From the NCBI RefSeq assembly GCF_002224285.1, contig NZ_CP022436.1:248001-312000 (forward strand): a stretch of 64,000 nucleotides of DNA, written 5' to 3'. Positions within the stretch are counted from its first letter, which is position 1. The number at the start of each line of letters is the position of its first letter. Under the pieces are notes generated by a model. The model did not search any database, had not been told where the DNA came from, and was given only the letters and a program-made list of their open reading frames with translations. The translations under genes and the position numbers were made by a program. The stretch comes from Arthrobacter sp. YN. GTDB lineage: Bacteria > Actinomycetota > Actinomycetes > Actinomycetales > Micrococcaceae. Below are positions 34,453 to 43,390 of this stretch, piece by piece.

Positions 34453-35420
34453 CAGGCGTAGTCTTCGGGGGCGGGGCGATGGCCCGGGAAGATGTCGTCC
34501 AGCCGCTTGAGGGCGTCCTCGTTCAGCGAGACGTCCAGCGCCCGGATGGCTGCATCCAGTTGTTCCTGCGTGCGGGGGCCGACGATCGGTGCCGTGACGG
34601 CCGGTTGGTGAAGCAGCCAAGCCAGCGCTACATCGCCGGGGGCATGGCCCAGTTCGTCCGCGAAATCCTCGTACTGGCGGATCTGCTCCTCGTGCTCCTT
34701 GAGAGTTTCCAACGCCCGGCCCTCAGCGCGGCGAACTCCCTGCTCCTCCTTCTTGAGAACGCCTCCCAGCAGCCCGCCCTGCAGCGGCGACCACGGAATC
34801 AGGCCCAGACCATACTGTTGGGCCGCCGGAATGACCTCAAGCTCCAGTTCGCGCCGGAAGAGGTTGTAGATGGACTGCTCGCTGACCAAGCCGGTGTAGT
34901 TCCGCCTCCGGGCAGCTTCCTGCGCCTGGGCAATGTGCCAGCCCGCAAAGTTGCTGCTGCCCGAGTAGAGGATCTTGCCCTGCTGGACGGCGACGTCAAT
35001 CGCCTGCCAGATCTCGTCCCAAGGGGTATCGCGGTCAATGTGATGGAACTGGTAGATATCGATGTAGTCCGTCTGCAGGCGCTTCAAGCTCGCGTCCAGC
35101 GCGCGCCGGATGTTCAGTGCCGACAACTTGGACTCGTTGGGCCGGTCCGTCATGGTGCCGTACAGCTTGGTGGCCAGAACGGTCCGTTCGCGGCGCTCGC
35201 CGCCCTTCGCGAACCAGCGGCCGATGATTTCCTCGGTCCAGCCGCGGTGCCCGGCTCCGCCATATACGTTGGCGGTGTCGAAGAAGTTGATGCCGGAATC
35301 CAGCGCGGAGTCCATGATCGAGTGGGCCGTTGCTTCGTCCGTCTGGGGGCCGAAGTTCATGGTGCCCAGGCAGAGGCGGGAGACTTTCAGGCCGGAGCGG
35401 CCAAGGTGGGTGTACTGCAT
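34449..35420 (-). CDS. Aldo/keto reductase, YghZ/Kv-beta-like group
   Basis: 323 aa from ATG 35420 (MQYTHLGRSGLKVSRLCLGT). Catalytic residues in INFFDTANVYGG (Asp, Tyr), LATKL (Lys) and YQFHHIDRDTP (His). It has longer loops than its two neighbours, as in the AKR11/12-type group. Late motif TAPIVGPRTQEQLDAAIRAL binds NADP(H). Likely reduces sugars or keto compounds. Lies 35 bases after the next gene in the operon. Confidence 0.92.
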   Translation of the reverse strand: MQYTHLGRSGLKVSRLCLGTMNFGPQTDEATAHSIMDSALDSGINFFDTANVYGGAGHRGWTEEIIGRWFAKGGERRERTVLATKLYGTMTDRPNESKLSALNIRRALDASLKRLQTDYIDIYQFHHIDRDTPWDEIWQAIDVAVQQGKILYSGSSNFAGWHIAQAQEAARRRNYTGLVSEQSIYNLFRRELELEVIPAAQQYGLGLIPWSPLQGGLLGGVLKKEEQGVRRAEGRALETLKEHEEQIRQYEDFADELGHAPGDVALAWLLHQPAVTAPIVGPRTQEQLDAAIRALDVSLNEDALKRLDDIFPGHRPAPEDYAW

Positions 35421-35455
35421 GGTTGTTGAGGTCCTTTGCTTTGTACAGTCAGGGC

Positions 35456-36277
35456 TTAGAGCTGGGTGAAAGCTGCGACGGCGGGATCGGAGCCGATGCG
35501 CGCGCCCGCCTCCAGTGCCGTGATGGCTGCCAGCTCGGATTCGGTGAGGGAGAGGTCGGCTGCTCCAAAGTTCTCGCGCATTCTGGTGGAGTCCGCTGAT
35601 TTGGGGATGACGATGGTTCCCTGCGCCAGATGCCAGGCCAGGATTACCTGTGCAGGAGTAGTGCCGTGGGCTGCCGCCACCAACGCCACTTGCTCGGCGT
35701 TCAGGTCCTTGCCCTGCCCCAAGGGGCTGTAAGCTTCCACGGCAATGCCCAGGTCGCGGCATTTCGTGGCCAGTCCGCCCTGCTGGAACGTGGGGTGGAC
35801 TTCGATCTGGTTGACGGCCGGAACCACTTCTGACTCTTTGAGCAGCGTGTCCACGTGGTCGGAGAGGAAGTTGGATATGCCGATGGCCCGGATCTGCTTG
35901 TCCTGGTAGAGCTTTTCCATTTCTTTCCACGCCTGGGTGAAGAGGCCCTGGGATGGGACCGGCCAGTGGATCAGGTACAGGTCAATGACCTCCAGGCCCA
36001 AGGCATCCCGGCTGCGCTGGAATGCGTCGTACGCTTCGCCTTGCTCACCGTTGCGGAGCTTGGTGGTGATGAAGAGTTCCTCGCGGGGAATCCCCGAGGC
36101 TGCGATGGCAGCGCCTACCCCTGACTCATTGCGGTATGCGGCAGCGGTGTCGATGTGGCGGTAGCCGGCTTCAAAGGCATCTTCCACTACCCGCTGGGTT
36201 TCCTCGGCAGGTACTTGGAAGACACCGAATCCGAGCTGGGGAATGGTGACTCCGTTGTTCAATGTCAGCTCTGGCAT
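35456..36277 (-). CDS. Aldo/keto reductase, 2,5-diketo-gluconate reductase-like
   Basis: 273 aa from ATG 36277, with GAAGGAG nine bases upstream. Tetrad: Asp and Tyr in YRHIDTAAAYRNE, Lys in FITTKL, His in LYLIHWPVP. Ends TIVIPKSADSTRMRENFGA, the NADPH phosphate-binding loop. It is the first gene of the operon that reads through to 31487, and it diverges from the MmyB-like regulator at 36495, whose control is likely. Confidence 0.93.
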   Translation of the reverse strand: MPELTLNNGVTIPQLGFGVFQVPAEETQRVVEDAFEAGYRHIDTAAAYRNESGVGAAIAASGIPREELFITTKLRNGEQGEAYDAFQRSRDALGLEVIDLYLIHWPVPSQGLFTQAWKEMEKLYQDKQIRAIGISNFLSDHVDTLLKESEVVPAVNQIEVHPTFQQGGLATKCRDLGIAVEAYSPLGQGKDLNAEQVALVAAAHGTTPAQVILAWHLAQGTIVIPKSADSTRMRENFGAADLSLTESELAAITALEAGARIGSDPAVAAFTQL

Positions 36278-36494
36278 GACGGTCTCCTTCGACGGGATGG
36301 TTATGGCGGTGACGCTCCGGCTTCCCGGGTTCCAGAAAGTCCTCTTCCGAGAAAGCGTTTTCGGAGGCCCTGTACCGAGCCTATGCATTTTTGGCCACAG
36401 AGTCAGCAACCCAGCCTGATCCTGTTTTTCCTAGGTCTGGGAGTCCTACCCGGAATGGTGGTCTTTCACACACCCCGAACGGCAGAATGGAGGG

Positions 36495-37379
36495 ATGGGT
36501 CAAAGCGCCGAGTTCGGTAAATTCCTCAAAGTCATGCGTGCCCGCCTCTCACCCGACGACGCCGGGGCGCAGGAGTCCGGCGGTGCCCGCCGGGTGCCCG
36601 GGCTCCGCCGCGAAGAGGTGGCACGCCTTTCCGGTGTGAGCACTGACTACTACACGCGCCTGGAACAAGGCCGGAATATCCACCCCTCCAAGGCTGTCCT
36701 CGATTCCGTGGCCCGCGCACTGCGCCTGGACACGGGCGAGCAGGCACACATGATGGACCTGCTGGAACACTGTGCCAGCTCTGCAGGAAACCCCGGCCCC
36801 ATACAAAAGGTGCGGCCGGCCCTGCGGCAGCTGCTGGACGCCGTCGGAGATGTTCCCGCACTGGTGCTGGGCCGCCGCGCGGATGTCCTGGCCGGAAATC
36901 GGCTGGCGCACCTGTTGTTCACCGATTTCGCGGCTTTGCCTGCAGCCGAGCGGAACCTGACGCGCTGGATCATCCTGGATCCAGCGGCCGGAGCGCTGTT
37001 CAGGGATTGGAAGACCGTGGCCGCCGAAGCTGTCGGGGCGCTGCGCATGGACGTGGGCCGACACCCCAACGATCCCCAAACCAACCAGCTGGTGGGCGAA
37101 CTTGCTGTCCACAGCGAGCATTTCCGTCAGTGGTGGGCCGGGCACCGGGTTGCTACGCGCTCCGCGGGAACGGTCCGGCTGCACCACCCCGTGGTAGGCG
37201 ACCTGGAACTGAACTTTGAAACCCTGAGTCTCCCGGACGACCCCGACCAGCTCCTGCGGGTCTATTCGGCCAAGGCGGGTTCGCCGTCGTCGGACGCTTT
37301 GACGCTCTTGAACTTTGGCGACATGGGCACCCAAGCTGAAGTCCCAGCACCCGAACCCGCCCGCCGGGAAGGCAGTTAA
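36495..37379 (+). CDS. XRE-family regulator with MmyB-like ligand domain
   Basis: 294 aa. N-terminal HTH (PGLRREEVARLSGVSTDYYT, RLEQGRNIHPSKAVLDSVAR), then an MmyB-like PAS-type sensor (PALVLGRRADVLAGNRLAHL, HPVVGDLELNFETLSLPDDP). Such regulators often sit divergent to the oxidoreductase they control, sensing a small hydrophobic ligand. Here the 217-bp divergent region to the reductase operon is the probable site of action. The stop lies in the left arm of a terminator hairpin. Confidence 0.92.
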   Translation: MGQSAEFGKFLKVMRARLSPDDAGAQESGGARRVPGLRREEVARLSGVSTDYYTRLEQGRNIHPSKAVLDSVARALRLDTGEQAHMMDLLEHCASSAGNPGPIQKVRPALRQLLDAVGDVPALVLGRRADVLAGNRLAHLLFTDFAALPAAERNLTRWIILDPAAGALFRDWKTVAAEAVGALRMDVGRHPNDPQTNQLVGELAVHSEHFRQWWAGHRVATRSAGTVRLHHPVVGDLELNFETLSLPDDPDQLLRVYSAKAGSPSSDALTLLNFGDMGTQAEVPAPEPARREGS

Positions 37380-37411
37380 CGCCCATGTTTGTGGAAAACA
37401 TGGGCGTCAAC
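37375..37411. terminator. Bidirectional terminator hairpin
   Basis: Arms GTTAACGCCCATGTTT (37375-37390) and AAACATGGGCGTCAAC (37396-37411), 15 of 16 pairs, 5-nt loop. Between convergent stops at 37379 and 37438. Confidence 0.8.
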
Positions 37412-37437
37412 TGACAACTCGCGGGTGGGTAGGGGGG

Positions 37438-37647
37438 TCAGCGCTCCAGGCGGAAACCAAGCTTGATGGTGACCTGCCAGTCGGCCACTGCGCCGTCCTC
37501 GAGGTGGCCGCGGATTTCCTTGACCTCAAACCAGTCCAGGTTCCGCAGGGTCTGCGAGGCTGTTGCGATGCCGTTCTTGATCGCGTCGTCAACGCCTTCG
37601 GTGGAAGTTCCTACAATTTCGGAAACGCTATATGTGTGGCCAGCCAT
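37438..37647 (-). CDS. Dodecin flavoprotein
   Basis: 69 aa, exactly dodecin size, with a GAGGAG ribosome site five bases before ATG 37647. Key features: YSVSEIVGTSTEGVDDAIKN, the flavin-stacking Trp in LRNLDWFEVKEIRG and the strand WQVTIKLGF. Twelve copies assemble into a shell storing flavins. Neighbouring SDR is on the same strand, 108 bases away. Confidence 0.93.
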   Translation of the reverse strand: MAGHTYSVSEIVGTSTEGVDDAIKNGIATASQTLRNLDWFEVKEIRGHLEDGAVADWQVTIKLGFRLER

Positions 37648-37755
37648 GGTGCTCCTCATCAACGTCTTACGAATCTCTGGAAAATCAGGCCCGCCAGGCA
37701 GGCCGTCCAAGCAGACTAGCCCACGGATCTCCGTGCGGCCAGAGCCTGCGCCGGC

Positions 37756-38562
37756 CTAGCTTTCGCGCCAATCATTGCTGGTGATGTGCGAACCGGCCTG
37801 CGGTCCCATCTGCAGCATTCCGCCGTCCACGGGCCAGGACGCTCCATTGACGTAGCTCGACGCCGGGGACGCGAGGAAGGCGATGACGGCGGCGATTTCG
37901 CGTGCATCACCGGGGCGTCCCAGCGGAACTCCGGGCCTTTCCTTCTGCGTGGGATCCTCGTCTTTCTGGCCGGTCATGGGCGTCGCAATCTCGCCCGGTG
38001 CCACGTTGTTGGCGGTGATCCCGTACTCCGCGAGTTCCAGGGCCATGGTTTTGATGAGGCCGCCCAATCCATGTTTGGAAGCGTCGTAGGCGGAGGCCCC
38101 TACCCGCGGCTGGAATTCGTGCACGCTGGTGACGGCGATGATGCGCCCGCCGCGGCCGGCCTTCACCATGCGTTTCGCCGCTGTTTGCATGGCCACGAAC
38201 GCACCGTTGAGGTTGGTGTCCAAGGTGGACATCCAGGTTTGGTAGTCGAGGTCAAGGAACTTGGTGCCGTCACCGGTTCCGGAGTTGTTGACGAAGACGT
38301 CCACGCCACCGAGGTCCTCGGCGAGCTTGTCGATTGCGTCTACCGTCCCTTGGACGTCCGTGGTGTCGAGTTGATGGACTACGGCTTTACGGCCGAGGCC
38401 ACGGACTTCCTCCGCGGTTTCCTCGGCGCCCTGCTGGTCCGTGTGCCAGGTGATGCCTACGTCCATGCCGGCCTTGGCCAGGGCCACCGCCGTGGCCCGT
38501 CCGATGCCTGAATCCGATCCCGTGACAATGGCTGTCTGCGGGGAAAATGATGCGTCGCTCAT
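37756..38562 (-). CDS. Short-chain dehydrogenase/reductase
   Basis: 268 aa from ATG 38562. Cofactor motif TGSDSGIGRA, NNSGTGDG, catalytic Ser (VTSVHEF), Tyr-x3-Lys (YDASK), and C-terminal SYVNGASWPVDGGML typical of glucose-1-dehydrogenase-like SDRs. The acidic residue after beta-2 is not clear, so NAD versus NADP is open. Substrate unknown. It is divergent from the universal stress protein gene. Confidence 0.9.
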   Translation of the reverse strand: MSDASFSPQTAIVTGSDSGIGRATAVALAKAGMDVGITWHTDQQGAEETAEEVRGLGRKAVVHQLDTTDVQGTVDAIDKLAEDLGGVDVFVNNSGTGDGTKFLDLDYQTWMSTLDTNLNGAFVAMQTAAKRMVKAGRGGRIIAVTSVHEFQPRVGASAYDASKHGLGGLIKTMALELAEYGITANNVAPGEIATPMTGQKDEDPTQKERPGVPLGRPGDAREIAAVIAFLASPASSYVNGASWPVDGGMLQMGPQAGSHITSNDWRES

Positions 38563-38724
38563 GGTCCTGCCTTTCGCTCGGGTGATCATTCCGACAGATG
38601 TACCCCTACCCAGTGATACCGGCCGTAAACACTCCCGGCGCAAAAGGGTCATCCCTGCGGATGGTGATGGAGTGTAGATTTTCTTGCAGCAGCACCCAGT
38701 GAATCCCCACAACCAGGAGTACTC

Positions 38725-39156
38725 ATGTCAGAAGTTATTGTCGTCGGCGTTGACAGCAGCGAGACGGCCAAACGCGCAGCAGTGGCAGCGGCGAAGTTCG
38801 CCACCGCACTCGGCGCCGAACTGCACGTGATCAGCGGCTTCTCCGATGACCGCATCGAAGAATTCGGCAGCGGCAGCGACCGCATCACCGTCTCCTCCGC
38901 AGACTCGGCGGAATACGTTGCCCGCAAGGTCTCCGAAGAGCTGGACGTTCCTGCCGGCAACATCAAGTACTTCGCTGCCCGCGGTACTCCGGCCAATGCC
39001 CTCATCAACTACGCCGAAACCAACAACGCCTCGCTGATCGTGGTCGGCAACAAGCGCATGAAGGGCCTTGGCCGCGTCCTGGGCAGCATCGCCAACAGCG
39101 TTGCCCACGGTGCGCCGTGCGACGTGTACATCGTCAACACGGACGTCGACGCGTAA
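38725..39156 (+). CDS. Universal stress protein (UspA family)
   Basis: 143 aa, single USP domain. ATP-binding signature G-x2-x-G-x9-G-S/T appears as GNKRMKGLGRVLGSIANSV. Starts VIVVGVDSSETAKRA. Such proteins help survival in starvation and oxidative stress. It is followed by the third family A palindrome. Confidence 0.93.
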   Translation: MSEVIVVGVDSSETAKRAAVAAAKFATALGAELHVISGFSDDRIEEFGSGSDRITVSSADSAEYVARKVSEELDVPAGNIKYFAARGTPANALINYAETNNASLIVVGNKRMKGLGRVLGSIANSVAHGAPCDVYIVNTDVDA

Positions 39157-39159
39157 CCA

Positions 39160-39225
39160 CCCAAGTAAGTAACAGCAAACGTCGCTATGACCGCTCATAG
39201 CGACGTTTGCTGTTACCCAGTTGGG
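39160..39225. repeat. Palindromic element, family A, copy 3
   Basis: Perfect 22-bp arms (GTAACAGCAAACGTCGCTAT(GA) at 39169-39190 and 39195-39216), 4-nt loop, flanked by CCCAAG and GTTGGG. Between convergent stops at 39156 and 39237. Compared with copies 1 and 2 the inner pairs differ but stay complementary. Confidence 0.93.
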
Positions 39226-39236
39226 CGCCCCGGCGC

Positions 39237-40913
39237 TTAGTGGCCCTGGAACGCCTCCGCCAGCCACCACGAGCCGCCGTCGGACGCGATCTTCGCGTCG
39301 ATCACCAAGGGCCGGTCTTGTGTCCCGGCTTCATAGGCCGCGATCCACGGGCGCACGGCGTCCAGGTCGGCGATGGTCCGTACGGTCACACCTTCGGCGC
39401 CGAATCCGCGGGCTATGGCGGCGATGTCCGTTTCCGGGAACACGACGCTGGAAAGCTCGGCCTCCGAGTGCTCCGACGCGAAGTGGTGGACCTCGGCCCC
39501 GTACGCGGCGTCGTTGTACACGATGCACACGAGCGGCAGTTTCAGCCTCGCGGCGGTCTCCAACTCGCTGATGCCCATGAGGAATCCACCGTCGCCCGCG
39601 CCCAGCACCGGCAGCCGGTGAGGCTGGGCAAGCGCGGCGCCAATGGCTGTGTAAAGTCCCAGCCCGATCGCCTGAAATGCCTGTGTGAAGCAGAACCCGA
39701 ACTCGTCCGGGACAGCGAGGTACTGGCTGGGGTAGCCCATGAAGTTGCCGGAATCCACGGCCACGATCCGCTCTGTGGGGAGCATGGAATCGAGTTCCCG
39801 GGTGAGGACGCGGGGATCGATGGACGTTGCCGTAGACAGGTCCGCTGTGGAAACGTCCCGCCACCGCGAGCCCTGCTTGATGGCCAGCGCATTGGTTTCG
39901 GTGCGGTACTTTTCGGCGGGCTCGGACTGCACGGTCCGCAACGCCGTCAGGGCATCCACAGCAGTCAGCGCTGAATCACCCAGCAGCCCCAGGGTGATGG
40001 GCCGGTTGGCGCCGAGCGCGGAATCCTCGACGTCGATCTGCACCACGTTGGTGCCGGTGGAGATGAGCCGCCCGTGCCGCATGGTCCACATGTTCAGCGC
40101 GCAGCCCCACCCCACGATCAGGTCCGCGCCGCTGATGAGTTCCGCCGTGGTGGGCGAAGAAAAACCACCCGAGATACCCAGGTTGTGCGAGTCGCCGTTG
40201 AACAGCCCGCTCGCCACTGCCGACGTCGCCACCAGCGCACCGGCATGCCGCGCCAATTCCAGGATCTCGTCCCGGGCGCCCCGTCCGCCGCGTCCGGCGA
40301 CAAACACGGGCCGTTCCGCGGCGGAAATCAGCGCCACCAACTGCTCCACTCCGGCAGCGTCCGGGCGAACCTTCAACGGCTCAGGCACGACGACGGTACT
40401 CACCTCGTCCGCGGCGCTGGCACTTTGGACGTCCAGCGGCAGGCTCAGGACCACTGTGCGGCGCTCATTGACCGCGGTCCGGAAAGCCCTGACAGTGTCC
40501 GCCACAGCTGTGGCGGGGGAGTGGATGCGTTCAGCCACGGCGCCGACGCTCCGGGCCAACGCGTCCTGGTCGATCTTGAAGTTGGACCGGATCGCTGCAG
40601 CCTGGGTGTCGGCGGTCAGCACGATCATGGGCGTGCGACTCTTCGCGGCCTCACCGATTCCGGTGATGGCGTTGCTCAGCCCGCAGCCTTGGTGCGTGGT
40701 GACCACTCCCACCTTGCCGGACATCCGCGAGTAGGCGTCGGCCATGGTCGCAGCACCGCCTTCATGCCGGGTGGCAGTGAAGGGGATGCCTTCGGCCATG
40801 AGGGTGCCGGTGACATCGAAGTTGCCGCTGCCCACCACTCCGAAAACATGCCCGACGCCGAGCTTCGCCAGCGTCCTGCCCACCAGGGTGGAAACCCGGA
40901 CCTGCTCGCTCAT
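39237..40913 (-). CDS. ThDP-dependent enzyme, candidate isatinate (2-aminophenylglyoxylate) decarboxylase
   Basis: 558 aa with the three domains of acetolactate synthase / benzoylformate decarboxylase-type enzymes. Cofactor-activating Glu51 is in TRHEGGAAT. The ThDP-Mg motif is GDGGFLMGI(440-)..IVYND (Asn467). THQGCGLSN (74-82) lies in the active site. It is not a complete biosynthetic AHAS by context: it ends an operon with a styrene/indole-type monooxygenase and an isatin-hydrolase-like gene, and isatinate is 2-aminobenzoylformate. ATG 40913 overlaps the previous stop (ATGA). The family is sure; the substrate is inferred. Confidence 0.85.
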   Translation of the reverse strand: MSEQVRVSTLVGRTLAKLGVGHVFGVVGSGNFDVTGTLMAEGIPFTATRHEGGAATMADAYSRMSGKVGVVTTHQGCGLSNAITGIGEAAKSRTPMIVLTADTQAAAIRSNFKIDQDALARSVGAVAERIHSPATAVADTVRAFRTAVNERRTVVLSLPLDVQSASAADEVSTVVVPEPLKVRPDAAGVEQLVALISAAERPVFVAGRGGRGARDEILELARHAGALVATSAVASGLFNGDSHNLGISGGFSSPTTAELISGADLIVGWGCALNMWTMRHGRLISTGTNVVQIDVEDSALGANRPITLGLLGDSALTAVDALTALRTVQSEPAEKYRTETNALAIKQGSRWRDVSTADLSTATSIDPRVLTRELDSMLPTERIVAVDSGNFMGYPSQYLAVPDEFGFCFTQAFQAIGLGLYTAIGAALAQPHRLPVLGAGDGGFLMGISELETAARLKLPLVCIVYNDAAYGAEVHHFASEHSEAELSSVVFPETDIAAIARGFGAEGVTVRTIADLDAVRPWIAAYEAGTQDRPLVIDAKIASDGGSWWLAEAFQGH

Positions 40914-41701
40914 GCTGTTACCCCCGCGTCTTTTTCCATCAGCGCGTACACCCGGCTCGGACTGCCGGTGCCGCCCACGATCGGCAGGGGAGCAACCACC
41001 AGTGTGGCACCCGTGATGGGAAGCCGGTCCACGTTCCGCAGCGAGGTGACGCCGTACTTGTCCGCGCCGAGGAGGAACGAGTGCACGGGGAACATCGGAT
41101 CCAGCGCTCCGGCCTGCCCGGCGTCGATCCCCACGGTTTCAACACCGAAACCGCTGATCGAAGCGTTACCGGCAAGCCACTTGGCACCTGCCGCAGAGAC
41201 ACCGGGAGTGTGGGGTCCGTCGTCGTCCGCGTTGACGAAAGCCGCAGCGTCAGCGCCGCGGGCCGCCCAACCGGTCCGGAAGATGATCCAGCAGTTCTGC
41301 GGCAAAGCGCCGTGCTGTTCCTGCCACTGCTCAAAGTGCTCAGGTTCCAGCAGGAAGTCAGGGTCCGCGGAGACCTCTGCGGTCTTGTCGATCACCGCGA
41401 TGGGCCCCACCAGGCGGTGGGGTTCGATCTGGTCCACGGATTTGCCATCCTTGCCGGTGATCCAGTGGACGGGCGCGTCCAGGTGCGTCCCGGCGTGCTC
41501 ACCCACGGTGACATCGTTCCACGCCCAAGCCGGTCCTGCGGCGTCGAAATTGCTCACCGGCGAGACGGACAGTCCCACCGTGTTCGCAAAGGGCTGCGGG
41601 AGGTTCAGGATGGGGGTTTCGGAGCTGAGGGGCGTGGTGAGGTCGATGATTTCCACTGCACCACTCGAAAGGGCTGCAGTGAGCCCGGCCAGAACAGACA
41701 T
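40910..41701 (-). CDS. Cyclase-family metal hydrolase, isatin hydrolase-like
   Basis: 263 aa. The family metal and catalytic motif HxGTHxDxPxH is read as GEHAGTHLDAPVHW (His69, His73, Asp75, His79), followed by IVFRTGW-like WIIFRTGWAARGADA and VHSFLLGADKYGVTSL. The cyclase family includes kynurenine formamidase and the Mn-dependent isatin hydrolases, which open isatin to isatinate. In this operon isatin hydrolase is the best fit, but kynurenine formamidase is an alternative. It overlaps the ThDP gene by four bases and follows the FAD enzyme by seven. Confidence 0.85.
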   Translation of the reverse strand: MSVLAGLTAALSSGAVEIIDLTTPLSSETPILNLPQPFANTVGLSVSPVSNFDAAGPAWAWNDVTVGEHAGTHLDAPVHWITGKDGKSVDQIEPHRLVGPIAVIDKTAEVSADPDFLLEPEHFEQWQEQHGALPQNCWIIFRTGWAARGADAAAFVNADDDGPHTPGVSAAGAKWLAGNASISGFGVETVGIDAGQAGALDPMFPVHSFLLGADKYGVTSLRNVDRLPITGATLVVAPLPIVGGTGSPSRVYALMEKDAGVTA

Positions 41702-41708
41702 TGTTCTC

Positions 41709-43358
41709 CTATCGCTTGCTTGGTTTAAGTGCTGCTTGAAGACGTGAAAATCGTGAAGGTGGTGCGGTCAGTTTTTGGGCCACCAAATGTCCCGATCCGC
41801 CGGAAAGGCCGGGACCAGGGTGGGTTGACGCGCCGATATGCCAGAGACCTTCGACGGCGGTTTGGTGGCCTGCCGCCGCGGGGAAAGGCCGCCAGAGCAG
41901 GTTTTGGAAGAGCTCAGCGGAGCCTCCATAGGGGTCGCCGTTGACGGCATTGGGATTAGCGGCCGTTAGGTCCGTGGGAGCGATGATGTCTGAAGCGATG
42001 ACCGTAGCCCGGGTTCCCGGTGCGAACTGCTCCAGCCGGGCGAGGACCCGTTCCAGGTAGCCGTGTTTCAGTTCCTCGGTCCAGCCTTCCTCCACTGTCA
42101 GTTCGCCGGCCGCATCGCCCACGGGAGAGAACGGAACTTCCTGCAGTTGCAGCCACAGCGTGGCTTTGCCCTCTGGAGCGCGGGACGGATCCAGGACGCA
42201 TTGCTGCCCCACCACCACCGTGGGTTCGCTGGGCAGCAGACCGGCCTCGGCTTGGGCGCAGGCGATTCCCGTGCTGGCCGAGCCGTTGCTGAGGTGCACC
42301 AGCGGGACCGCGTTGAGTCGCGGATCGAGCCACTCCACGGGCTTGTCCAGGGCGAGATGGATCTGCAGGGCGCCGCGGCCATTCTGGTAGCGTTCGGCCG
42401 CCGCGGCGGTCCCGGCAGGTGGCTGGCGAAGGAGCTGGGTGTAGAGGGCTTGGGGCGAAACGTTGGCTAGCACCGTACCAGCGGTGACTACGCCCCGCGA
42501 GGTCCGGACGCCCGTGACAGCGCTACCTTTGCCGGAACCGTCGGAGCCCACCAGGATCTCCTCGGCCTCCGCGCCCAGCATGATCTGAACCCCGTTGTCG
42601 CGCAGCAATGATTCAAATGCTTCCACGAACCTCGATGCCCCGCCTTTCACAATCGGGAGCCCGAAGCCGTGCATGCTCATGGCCATCACCGGCAACATCA
42701 CCCCACCTGTTGCCTGGTCCGGGCCGAGCCCTGCGTGCAGGAGCCACGGAGCCCACAGTTGGTCCGCTTCCCACCCGTCAAAGCGGCTGCGGGTGTAGTT
42801 CCGGCCGCTCATCACCGCGTCCCGGACGAAGGTTTCGGTCCTGGAGAAACGTCCGCGCCGGACGGCTCCGAAGGCGATTTTCGCAACCTCCCTGAACGAT
42901 CGAAGCTCCGCCCCGAACGCCCCAAAGACCGTGCCGGCATTCCGCTCAAGGTCATTCAACATGGCCAGGTAGGCGGACTGGTCACCGGGGATCTTGAACG
43001 CGGCAGCCGTCTCGCCCGGATCCTGCTGTGCAATGACAACGCGGTGGGCTCCCGTGCCCGGATCCGCGGCGACGCCAGCGGTCACCGGGCCGGTGGTGTT
43101 GCAGTACTCCAGCCCCCTGGCGTGCAGTTCCTTGCCTAAAGCCGCGTACGCACCACCTGACACGAACAACGGGTGCCAGGAAGAGAAGGAGTCGTGGATG
43201 AATCCCGGCAGGGTCCGCTCGGAGGAATGGATGAAACCTCCCAGCCGGTCCGATCGCTCGATGATGCAGACGCGCTTCCCGTCCATGGCGAGCTCAGCTG
43301 CCGCGACCAGGGAATTAATGCCCGAGCCAATGATCGCGACGTCAACTGAATCGTCCAT
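41709..43358 (-). CDS. FAD-dependent oxidoreductase, phytoene desaturase-like
   Basis: 549 aa. N-terminal FAD motif VAIIGSGINSLVAAAELAMD with RLGGFIHSS, a middle substrate domain (VMLPVMAMSMHGFGLPIVKG; GASRFVEAFESLLRDNGVQI), C-terminal FAD motif GLWHIGASTHPGPGLSGGSG. It belongs to the CrtI/PYROXD2-like amine and C-C oxidases. No carotenoid gene is near, so carotenoid desaturation is unlikely. In the indole reading it could oxidise dioxindole to isatin; that is inference only. Confidence 0.82.
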   Translation of the reverse strand: MDDSVDVAIIGSGINSLVAAAELAMDGKRVCIIERSDRLGGFIHSSERTLPGFIHDSFSSWHPLFVSGGAYAALGKELHARGLEYCNTTGPVTAGVAADPGTGAHRVVIAQQDPGETAAAFKIPGDQSAYLAMLNDLERNAGTVFGAFGAELRSFREVAKIAFGAVRRGRFSRTETFVRDAVMSGRNYTRSRFDGWEADQLWAPWLLHAGLGPDQATGGVMLPVMAMSMHGFGLPIVKGGASRFVEAFESLLRDNGVQIMLGAEAEEILVGSDGSGKGSAVTGVRTSRGVVTAGTVLANVSPQALYTQLLRQPPAGTAAAAERYQNGRGALQIHLALDKPVEWLDPRLNAVPLVHLSNGSASTGIACAQAEAGLLPSEPTVVVGQQCVLDPSRAPEGKATLWLQLQEVPFSPVGDAAGELTVEEGWTEELKHGYLERVLARLEQFAPGTRATVIASDIIAPTDLTAANPNAVNGDPYGGSAELFQNLLWRPFPAAAGHQTAVEGLWHIGASTHPGPGLSGGSGHLVAQKLTAPPSRFSRLQAALKPSKR

Positions 43359-43390
43359 CTCCGCTCCTTTCAGAAGTACTCAGAATGTGG

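Noticed and set aside
40074..41747. A 557-codon rightward frame opposite the ThDP and hydrolase genes
   Set aside because: Antisense shadow with no conserved domain.
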